NCBI RefSeq assembly: GCF_000162755.2
Contig: NZ_JH413829.1
Location: forward strand, 1,536-65,535
DNA from: Legionella drancourtii LLAP12
GTDB taxonomy: Bacteria > Pseudomonadota > Gammaproteobacteria > Legionellales > Legionellaceae
Reading direction: 5' to 3'
Length of the DNA: 64,000 nucleotides
The notes under the pieces are model-generated. The model was not told where the DNA came from. It saw only the letters and a program-made list of their open reading frames with translations, and did not search any database. This document shows positions 7,636 to 14,088 of the stretch, piece after piece. The position numbers and the translations under genes are program-made. The stretch's first letter is position 1, and each line of letters opens with the position of its first letter.

Positions 7636-7669
7636 TACTTTACATAATCACTTACTTTCCACAATAAAT
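7636..7669 (-). repeat. RIT right terminal inverted repeat (34 bp)
   Basis: Perfect inverted copy of 4133-4166. Read leftward its first bases ATT TAT TGT GGA AAG TAA are the in-frame codons IYCGK-stop of the adjacent integrase gene. Confidence 0.9.
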
Positions 7670-8554
7670 TTTAGTAATATTTAACCTCGCATGGCCCAAC
7701 TCCATAACAAGAATGTGCCTTGCTCGTCTGTCCCAGTCTTGCTCTTTTAAAGACAGTTCTTTAAAAGGTTTCCCACCACAAATTGGGGGTATAAGCCCCT
7801 GTTTGTTTTCATCGAACCAGCTCGTTAACTCCTGATAACGACGTTGTGCGTAGGCGTGACGAAGTCCATGTAAATTAGATAGACCCAACTTGGCCGTGAG
7901 TGTTTTATAATGGCCTAATTGCTCTTTGTATGACTTCTCAGGCGGTATCAACGATTGTCCAGGGCGCACTAGCTGGCTGACTCGATTAAGCCATTGTCGC
8001 TGCTCTTCGGTCCTTATTTTTATAATTCGACCTATACCACCCTTGGTCCAGCTGGGTTGGATATCAAGATACTTTTCTTTATACGCTTCGCTTAAGGTAA
8101 ATTTAAGTGACTCTTCACGTCGAAATCCAAACAAGGCCTGACCTTCAAGGGATAGGCGTATATGCATGTCCTGGCATTTTGAAAAATCAATGTCAGTAAT
8201 GGCTTTATTGATTGTAGATGCATAGGAGCGTCCTTCAATTTGATAGGCTGTATTATCTGGTTTGATCATCTCAGGATTGCCCAGTTGTATTGCCATTTTG
8301 CGTAGTTTGGCCATGTAGTTTTTAATGGTGGCTGGATTTTTACCCTGCTTTTTCCAATGCTCTATTAACGCATGGACATGCCTTTCTTTAATGCCTTTGA
8401 TATGCCCTACCTTAAAGCCCAATTCATGTAAGTCTTTAATACAACGCACTAGCATGACACGCATATCAGCGCGAGTATTGAAGGAGGGGATTGTCATCTG
8501 TTTCACCAGATTATGAATGGAATAGGTAGCACTTCTTAGTTTTGTTTTACTCAT
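7652..8554 (-). CDS. Integrase-domain protein, C-terminus remodelled by RIT insertion
   Basis: 300 aa. N-terminal SAM-like part (MTIPSFNTRADMRVMLVRCIKDL, HVHALIEHWKKQGKNPATIKNYMAKLRKMA) and a tyrosine-recombinase core: GFRREESLKFTLSEA, NLHGLRHAYAQRRYQ (His-x2-Arg) and LGHARLNITKIYCGK (His/Tyr). The layout matches the paired integrase-domain proteins (Phage_int_SAM_2/Integrase_1 type) seen on ICEs. The last five codons, including the putative nucleophilic Tyr, come from the RIT terminal repeat, so the native C-terminus is lost. Whether it remains active is unknown. Overlaps the upstream paralogue by 8 bp. Confidence 0.75.
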   Translation of the reverse strand: MSKTKLRSATYSIHNLVKQMTIPSFNTRADMRVMLVRCIKDLHELGFKVGHIKGIKERHVHALIEHWKKQGKNPATIKNYMAKLRKMAIQLGNPEMIKPDNTAYQIEGRSYASTINKAITDIDFSKCQDMHIRLSLEGQALFGFRREESLKFTLSEAYKEKYLDIQPSWTKGGIGRIIKIRTEEQRQWLNRVSQLVRPGQSLIPPEKSYKEQLGHYKTLTAKLGLSNLHGLRHAYAQRRYQELTSWFDENKQGLIPPICGGKPFKELSLKEQDWDRRARHILVMELGHARLNITKIYCGK

Positions 8555-9425
8555 GACAATAGTTCCAAATGGTGCTGGCAGCGGTAATGCTCATTTCTTC
8601 TTTAATCCTAAGAACCTTTTCTTTTGGAATTAAATGAGTCAATTCATTGAGTCGTCCCTGAGCATAGAGATAACGGTATTGAACTCTCGTTGAAAGACCA
8701 ATTGCGGTGAGGCCGTATTGATAGGCCAATCTGATGTAGGATTCATCCATTTGTTTTAGCCAGGACTCAGAGGGTTTTAATAGTTGCATGATTAATAGGA
8801 TGAGTTCTCTTTGAATTTGAGATTGAATTGGAACTATCCTGTCTTTACTATTGCTACTAATATCTCGGGTAACCCAAAGTTCATTCTCTGTAATATGAAC
8901 ATCTGGAGTAAGCTTTATGGCTTCACTGATGGTGAGCCCAAAATAGCTTTGTAGGCCAAATAAAATTTTGGCGATTGGATTTTGTAATTCGTTCAATATC
9001 TTGTCGCGATCTACTCGTGGTTTTGAGGTATTGTGTGATTTTGTTAAACCAAGTGATTTATTGTCTATGTGTTCGATGGGGTGATTTAACATATTAAAAA
9101 AAGAGCGTAGGCAAATGAGATAGTTCATTATGGTCGGACTTTTAAGCCCATTATCTTGCCAATGAATAACCAGTTGTCTCACATGATTGGCCGTAACGGC
9201 ATACCAAGTTGGTGGTACACAGCGCAGACAATAAAAATCTTCAATGGTTTTTATCAAGACAAAACGCCGTAATTGACGTTGCTTGTAAGAGCCTTGATTG
9301 TTGTAATCCAAATACTGGTTAATGGATTTGATTAAGGTGTTTTTTCTGCTCATAGTCTTCAGTTGGTTAATTATCGTTACTACGTTTACCCTGGATTTTA
9401 GTTTAGTGTTATTCGAGCGGCTCAT
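8547..9425 (-). CDS. Integrase-domain protein paralogue, degenerate catalytic set
   Basis: About 292 aa from MSRSNN (an upstream in-frame start would add 8 residues). It shares the N-terminal plan of its neighbour (TANHVRQLVIHWQDNGLKSPTIMNYLICLRSFFNML) and the LFGLQSYFGLTISEAIKLTP helix, but no clear His-x2-Arg box or terminal Tyr is visible: the C-terminal region reads LSTRVQYRYLYAQGRLNELTHL and ends AASTIWNYCHE. It is probably a non-catalytic partner of the downstream integrase. It is the second gene of the operon preceded by leader copy B. Confidence 0.7.
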   Translation of the reverse strand: MSRSNNTKLKSRVNVVTIINQLKTMSRKNTLIKSINQYLDYNNQGSYKQRQLRRFVLIKTIEDFYCLRCVPPTWYAVTANHVRQLVIHWQDNGLKSPTIMNYLICLRSFFNMLNHPIEHIDNKSLGLTKSHNTSKPRVDRDKILNELQNPIAKILFGLQSYFGLTISEAIKLTPDVHITENELWVTRDISSNSKDRIVPIQSQIQRELILLIMQLLKPSESWLKQMDESYIRLAYQYGLTAIGLSTRVQYRYLYAQGRLNELTHLIPKEKVLRIKEEMSITAASTIWNYCHE

Positions 9426-9556
9426 ATAAATGATGCCTGGACAGACCACAAGGCTCGATTCGGGGGTAAACCCGTAGTTGTTTCTAAGGTCGGTACATCA
9501 GTTTTTTTAGTTAAGTCTCCTTTTGATTATCTATAATTGCAGTTCAATTTTTAAAA

Positions 9557-9793
9557 TCACGACATTTGTTTGATCAATTGTTTCGTTAACGCATCCAACG
9601 ATTCATCATTTACTAAGTTATTAATCAATTTTTTAAAAGTCGGTCTCATTTCGGTCGCCTGTTCTATAGTTCTTTGGACATTCATTAAGCGTTCGAAGTT
9701 CTCCTGACTTAATAAATAGTCTTTCTTATCCTGTACTTCATCAATGACATTCATCGATATCGGTTCATTTTTTTTGTAGATGGTATTACTCAT
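9557..9793 (-). CDS. Hypothetical protein, 78 aa
   Basis: Charged, helical small protein (DEVQDKKDYLLSQENFERLMNVQRTIEQATEMRPTFKKLI). No motif, no membrane segment. SD TGGAGCAATTA before ATG. First gene of the leftward integrase operon; a terminator-like hairpin (9825-9830 with 9845-9850, U-rich afterwards) and leader copy B lie upstream. Possible recombination directionality or regulatory factor by position only. Confidence 0.5.
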   Translation of the reverse strand: MSNTIYKKNEPISMNVIDEVQDKKDYLLSQENFERLMNVQRTIEQATEMRPTFKKLINNLVNDESLDALTKQLIKQMS

Positions 9794-10106
9794 TAATTGC
9801 TCCAGTTAAAAATTAAAAATAGAAAAATGAAGTGATTACAGTCCTCATTTCATGGCTCAAATCTTTAAAAAAATTAATTGCATTAAATAGATGTGCATAG
9901 TTCATTATTAAAAGATCACAAGTTACAGTTCAAAATCAAGAATAAAGGGTTCGAATGATCAATAAACGATTATTGACGGTTCAAGAGGTTTAACGTATTG
10001 CAGGGCAAAGCGTTAATTAAGAAAGGTCAACATGCAGGGCATGTTGTTATTGTTCAGTCACTAAAAGTGGCTGATTTATTGGTCCTGAAAATTCAGGTTA
10101 GTTTAA
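9794..10106. other. Untranslated leader between structured RNA copy B and the integrase operon
   Basis: No convincing gene. Several small inverted repeats occur: CAACATG/CATGTTG at 10029-10047, AGTCACT/AGTGGCT near 10056 and CCTGAA/TTCAGG near 10084. Leftward these would fold as successive hairpins in a ~310-nt leader. Confidence 0.4.
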
Positions 10107-10213
10107 GGTTCCCGACTAAGCGTTCAGCTACAGTGATTGGGGAATTAGGGTAGCAATTCACAAGACCGAATGTTCTGGTTTCACCAGGATTGCACTGGTT
10201 CGTCAGTTGTGTT
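10107..10213 (-). ncRNA. Structured 107-nt leader RNA, copy B
   Basis: Homologue of 3934-4040. Here the GCUAC/GUAGC stem is perfect, and the loop UUCCC to GGGAA pseudoknot and the CACAA/UUGUG junction with two inner hairpins are retained. It lies upstream of the operon with two XerC/D-like integrase proteins. Presence of the same leader before an ssb operon and an integrase operon suggests a shared cis-acting control. Confidence 0.6.
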
Positions 10214-10355
10214 CAAAATCATACTAGCAAATTAAATGGCTATTCTCAATAATTCACGCATTAATTTTGATGATTTCATGATTTTGTTTAGGATTAATTT
10301 TGTTCAAATTAGTGCGCTTAAATTACCGTTTTTCTTTCGGGCAAATGGAGAGTGA

Positions 10356-10547
10356 CCGAATTTACAATGTTTCCCATTGTAAATTCGGGCTTTAGATGCA
10401 GCGATTCGCTGCGTCACTGGCAGTAAAAGGCCAGTGACGCAGCGGGAAAATCCCGGGAACAGCGCCTCTTTCCAGAGGCTAAAAACTCACATCATTTTAG
10501 AATAATGATGTGAGGATTCAGGTTTATTTCATGCAAAATAAACCCTG
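10356..10547. other. Array of perfect inverted repeats (candidate oriT, ssDNA origin or structured RNA)
   Basis: Successive stems: 14 bp 10356-10369/10375-10388; 6-7 bp 10398-10412; 14 bp 10408-10421/10430-10443; 5 bp 10443-10447/10451-10455; 6 bp 10464-10469/10474-10479; 11 bp 10486-10496/10504-10514; 9 bp 10521-10529/10536-10544. The second and third share 10408-10412 and exclude each other. No reading frame accounts for them and no U-run follows, so they are not simple terminators. Confidence 0.6.
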
Positions 10548-10654
10548 TTCACTACCCTCTAAAGGAGTTCTTAGTCTTGTGACGGATAACTTTAGACGAC
10601 CTGAATTGGCCGCACAGTCCTCCTACAAGCCATGAAAAAGTATTTTCTTGTTGC

Positions 10655-10717
10655 CCACATATCCACACTAGAGCTTCATTTAGGCCGGGGGCTATTGCGC
10701 TTCGTATGGATATGTGG
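10655..10717. repeat. 11-bp inverted repeat with ~40-nt spacer
   Basis: CCACATATCCA (10655-10665) and TGGATATGTGG (10707-10717) flank a GC-richer spacer. It lies between the hairpin array and the gene at 10853 and could belong to the same cis-acting site or be a regulator-binding site. Confidence 0.45.
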
Positions 10718-10852
10718 ACAAAAGAAAGTGATTTTTATAATTTTATATGGATAAACATTGAAAACATAAGTAATGCTGAGTAATATTCGATTTTTTATTA
10801 ATGCTACTTCTTTGACGTGTCATTTCTGATTTTACGCGAGCTTTAATGAATT

Positions 10853-11482
10853 ATGAGTTTTAATAAATATCACCAACTAATCGAAAGTTCCTATTCTAAA
10901 GATCATGCTATGAAATTTATGGATAACATTCTTAACAATGAACAAGCTGATATAATACAACAATCTTGTAAAGATATTCAGAAAATGTTACCTCCCCAAC
11001 CATTTGCCTGTGCTCTATTAAGTGCGACTTTGGTTGAATTTTGTAGAATTAAAGGTATACACGCTTATTTGGTTGCTGGAACATTGCATTTTAACGGCAA
11101 GCTCTTATTTAACTATGATCCAATTATTGAAACAGATAATATGGTTGACAATTGGAATGGCCATTGTTGGGTTATATTCAACAACACTATCGCTGAAATA
11201 TCATTATTCCGAACAGCTTATTCAGATCAATCTCCAGTATGGCTGGGAGAGATGATAACGGATACTTTTGGTTCCAATCGTGGTGCCTTACTTGAAAGCA
11301 TGAATGAAATGGAGCAATTTGGCTTACTTTATACTCCTCAGTATGTTTTTAGTGACCAACACATTAGCGGTTTATTAAATACGGTGGAAATGATGGTTTC
11401 TAAAATTCACAATATACCGTTAGATCCAACTACAAGCCGTGTTGCTAGTCCTATCCCAGGATTTCCCTATGCGATTTTTTGA
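10853..11482 (+). CDS. Unknown protein with transglutaminase/cysteine-protease-like Cys-His pattern
   Basis: 209 aa. Residues ~47-100 read PPQPFACALLSATLVEFCRIKGIHAYLVAGTL, followed by NWNGHCWVIFNNTIAEISLF. A Cys at a helix start, an alpha-beta transition with GI.A.LVAG, then GHxWV and an acidic residue in the next strand match the order of transglutaminase-like cysteine peptidases. No signal peptide. It is a lone rightward gene among leftward operons. The family assignment is inference from residue order, and the gene is otherwise unrecognised. Confidence 0.6.
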   Translation: MSFNKYHQLIESSYSKDHAMKFMDNILNNEQADIIQQSCKDIQKMLPPQPFACALLSATLVEFCRIKGIHAYLVAGTLHFNGKLLFNYDPIIETDNMVDNWNGHCWVIFNNTIAEISLFRTAYSDQSPVWLGEMITDTFGSNRGALLESMNEMEQFGLLYTPQYVFSDQHISGLLNTVEMMVSKIHNIPLDPTTSRVASPIPGFPYAIF

Positions 11483-11623
11483 CATACTCACAGTACGTGC
11501 GGAAATGAGTCACTTCACTTTTAAGACAGGCAATCTCAAATTACCTCAATAAGCAGTTAGATAAGTTCACTGTTATGTAACCGCTCTATTAATTCCATGC
11601 TGCCAAAAAGAATGGTTACTAAG

Positions 11624-12256
11624 TTAAGAAAATTTATAAGAAAACCCTAATAGAAATGCTTGTTGCTGAGGTGCATTCTGCAAAAATCCGTGTTCATTTT
11701 CTGGATTTATAGTTAACAGAGGGTTTTTACCAAAAATTATCTGATAACCGAGATTTAGGGTTGCTTGTTTTGTAATGTGATAGCCAAGCCCCACCTGAAG
11801 CTCTGGGGAAATTTTCGAAATATCATTAACTTCATCGCGATCCGCCTGCATCATTCGATAGGCTATCCCTCCTTTTAGCCAAAGTTCTGTTGGCAGATTA
11901 TTCCACGGCGTCACTTTTAATCCCCCCAATACATCAAGAAATGGCTTAATCGTCGCTTCAATGGGAACCCCACCCAACGAATCAATAGACTCTTTGGGAA
12001 ATGAAAGGCGAAAAGTATTCCCACTTTGAACGCCGATCTCGGCATCAGCACGCCAAGTTGTGAGCGAAAATAAGGTAGTTCCTACACTTAAGCGCCCAAT
12101 TGCCGTTTGATTCGTTTTGTTGGTTGTATTATTGGTATAAGACATGCCTAAAGCACTATCGACAAACCATCGAGTACTGGAAGAGGCATCCAAAGCATGA
12201 AGAAAGTTGCTCATTCCTAACAAAGTCAACGCAAATACAGTTCTTAGTTTCATCAT
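11624..12256 (-). CDS. Small outer membrane beta-barrel protein
   Basis: 210 aa. Signal peptide (MKLRTVFALTLLGMSNFLHA, cleaved before LDASS), then alternating amphipathic strands (WFVDSALGMSYTNNT, WRADAEIGVQSGNTFRLSF, LPTELWLKGGIAYRMM, QVGLGYHITKQATLNLGYQIIFG) and a final FLLGFSYKFS strand with the aromatic C-terminal residue pattern recognised by the BAM complex. An eight-stranded OmpA/OmpW-size barrel is likely. It is clustered with two exported DUF1566 proteins, suggesting a surface module. Confidence 0.7.
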   Translation of the reverse strand: MMKLRTVFALTLLGMSNFLHALDASSSTRWFVDSALGMSYTNNTTNKTNQTAIGRLSVGTTLFSLTTWRADAEIGVQSGNTFRLSFPKESIDSLGGVPIEATIKPFLDVLGGLKVTPWNNLPTELWLKGGIAYRMMQADRDEVNDISKISPELQVGLGYHITKQATLNLGYQIIFGKNPLLTINPENEHGFLQNAPQQQAFLLGFSYKFS

Positions 12257-12281
12257 TAATTCCTTATCATTCTATTTTCAA

Positions 12282-13097
12282 TTAAAATCGACTTACCGCA
12301 CGAACACGGCCCACGGTATTGGATTTACTACTGGCAGTAATCTCGCCCGATGAAAAATTAATTAACCATGCATTGGATACATTCTTCTCAGTAGAGCTCC
12401 AATAAAATTCCGGAGCAAAAGAGGACAAATTATTGTGATGAAGGTTCATATGCAAAAGTTGCAGTTCATACGCAGACGGTAAATACCAACCACCATAACA
12501 AACATTTTCAGCAGCAATTGGCGTTTTACACGGGGTTATTCCATCCTCCATGACTTGATAGTTATCCGCCAATAATGCAGCAAATGTTCCTCTTTGGTCA
12601 TCGACGGTTTGCTGGGAAATAATAAGTCGTGTGTTGGTCTCTCCTGCACCAATACCATCGCCACGCGCATTGGTGACTTTAGTACCGGCAGCACCATTTC
12701 TCCATTGTACGCCTTCCTCGGTCACATCAATTTTACTGGCGATTAATCCATGTTGGCCACGTTCATCAACATAAAAGACAAGACCACCACGATAGGACTC
12801 ACCAATGTAATGGGGCGCTATTTGATTCGATTTTAACGTATCAATTTCAGATCCACACTGTTGTAACTGTGTGGTATTTCCCTCTGTTATGGAGCGCAAC
12901 TGATGTAACTGCCCAGCATTTTCTTCAGTTAGAGAGTACAACTGTGCAATTTCTGCTGAATGTTTGCTTATATCCGCCTTTGCGAGGCTAGCCCAATCCT
13001 TAAGCATTCGAATATGATCCCAAATATCATCTCCGGGGTTAGCAAAAGCAGATGCAGTAAAACAAAATAATAACGGTACGATGTATTTAATTTTCAT
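12282..13097 (-). CDS. Exported coiled-coil protein with C-terminal DUF1566 domain (paralogue 2)
   Basis: 271 aa. Signal peptide (MKIKYIVPLLFCFTASAFA), a short helical stalk (SAEIAQLYSLTEENAGQLHQLRSITEG) and a C-terminal DUF1566-type domain from ~residue 105: GGLVFYVDERGQHGLIAS, GAGETNTRLIISQQ, CYGGWYLPSAYELQLLH, FYWSSTE. Similar domains form the C-terminal region of the Legionella collagen-like adhesin Lcl, where a collagen stalk replaces the coiled coil; from this I infer a surface adhesin-like role. Lies 14 bp after its paralogue. Confidence 0.7.
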   Translation of the reverse strand: MKIKYIVPLLFCFTASAFANPGDDIWDHIRMLKDWASLAKADISKHSAEIAQLYSLTEENAGQLHQLRSITEGNTTQLQQCGSEIDTLKSNQIAPHYIGESYRGGLVFYVDERGQHGLIASKIDVTEEGVQWRNGAAGTKVTNARGDGIGAGETNTRLIISQQTVDDQRGTFAALLADNYQVMEDGITPCKTPIAAENVCYGGWYLPSAYELQLLHMNLHHNNLSSFAPEFYWSSTEKNVSNAWLINFSSGEITASSKSNTVGRVRAVSRF

Positions 13098-13111
13098 GGT
13101 AAATCCTCATC

Positions 13112-13993
13112 TTAAAAGTGACGAATAGCTCGAATTTGAGCTTGTGTTGATTTGTCCTGGACTTTGGATTCACCAGTATAAAAATCCAATAACCAAGCTT
13201 GTGTTGTATCGCCCTCCGTAGAGCTCCAATACAATTCATCTTTTAAACCCGCCAAGCCCATCTGTTTTAAAGAGCTATGTAGGAGAACCAGTTCATAATC
13301 AGAAGGTAAATACCACCCTCCATAACAGGTCAATGTGGCACTCATCGTGGTAGGACAGGGTGATTTACCATCCGCGCCAATTTGATAGTTGTTTGCCACT
13401 AACGCGGCGAAATTGCCACCTTGCTCATCTATTGTTTGTTCTGAAATAATAAGACGGGTATTGGCTTCACCGGCCCCTAATCCATGCGATTTGGCATTCG
13501 TAATGCGATCTCCGCCTTCGCCATTACGCCATTCAATGGGATCACCCAAATCCGCAAGTGACGCAATTAATCCATGCTGTTGTGTGGAATCCACGTAAAA
13601 TATCATCCCTCCCTGATAGATTTCTCCAATTTGATGGGTAACTAGCGGGAGTTCATTGATTTGTTTTTGAACTATTTCAATTTTGTTCGTTGTATTGGAA
13701 TCAGAATCTGAAACCTTTGTTGTTAGTGAATTAAGCCGCATAATCAGCTCGTTCAGTGTCGTATTTAACTCGTTTGTTTTGACACGCAATTGATTCATAT
13801 TGCCCGTAATATCTGCTATTTGATTTTGAGTCGCCAAAATGTTGGTATTAATGGAATTAATCTGTGAAGAAAAATCAGTTCGAACTGCATCAATCGAGGC
13901 TTTAACATACTCCGTTGATGCAGGACTTGCGAATGCATAGGGACTGCTCAACATTGATCCCAGCATGCCAATGGCAACGTATTTTTGGTACAT
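13112..13993 (-). CDS. Exported coiled-coil protein with C-terminal DUF1566 domain (paralogue 1)
   Basis: 293 aa. Signal peptide (MYQKYVAIGMLGSMLSSPYAFA), then a long heptad-rich stalk (residues ~35-115: NSINTNILATQNQIADITG, NMNQLRVKTNELNTTLNEL) and a DUF1566-type domain: GGMIFYVDSTQQHGLIAS, GAGEANTRLIISEQ, CYGGWYLPSDYELVLLH, ELYWSSTEGD. Clearly a duplicate of the next gene with a longer stalk. SD AAGGAGAGTAAACT before ATG. Possibly a trimeric or oligomeric cell-surface protein; its role in transfer or adhesion is not shown. Confidence 0.7.
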   Translation of the reverse strand: MYQKYVAIGMLGSMLSSPYAFASPASTEYVKASIDAVRTDFSSQINSINTNILATQNQIADITGNMNQLRVKTNELNTTLNELIMRLNSLTTKVSDSDSNTTNKIEIVQKQINELPLVTHQIGEIYQGGMIFYVDSTQQHGLIASLADLGDPIEWRNGEGGDRITNAKSHGLGAGEANTRLIISEQTIDEQGGNFAALVANNYQIGADGKSPCPTTMSATLTCYGGWYLPSDYELVLLHSSLKQMGLAGLKDELYWSSTEGDTTQAWLLDFYTGESKVQDKSTQAQIRAIRHF

Positions 13994-14067
13994 AGTTTAC
14001 TCTCCTTGTTACAATTAAATTATTCATTAGATCTCCTGAAGTGTTTTCATCCTGATAAAGTCTTTTA

Positions 14068-14086
14068 GTTCCAAAAATTTTGGAAC
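14068..14086. promoter_or_regulatory. Perfect 19-bp palindrome, putative operator
   Basis: GTTCCAAAA-A-TTTTGGAAC, directly after the topB stop codon and ~75 bp before the DUF1566 gene start. No U-run follows in either direction, so a binding site for a dimeric regulator is more likely than a terminator. Confidence 0.45.
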
Positions 14087-14088
14087 AT

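Larger units (their letters stand above)
4133..7669. mobile_element. RIT element (recombinases in trio)
   Basis: Three overlapping same-strand tyrosine recombinase genes are enclosed by a perfect 34-bp inverted repeat (4133-4166 and 7636-7669). A subterminal inverted CATAATATCT lies at 4215-4224 and 7578-7587. This is the defining layout of RIT elements. No flanking target duplication is evident, as expected for tyrosine recombinases. The right repeat forms the last codons of the integrase gene ending at 7652. Confidence 0.88.

Noticed and set aside
10376-10550. Hairpin array as a CRISPR array
   Set aside because: Arms are all different and there are no regularly spaced direct repeats or cas genes.
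10356-10550. Hairpin array as transcription terminators
   Set aside because: No U-runs follow the stems in either direction.
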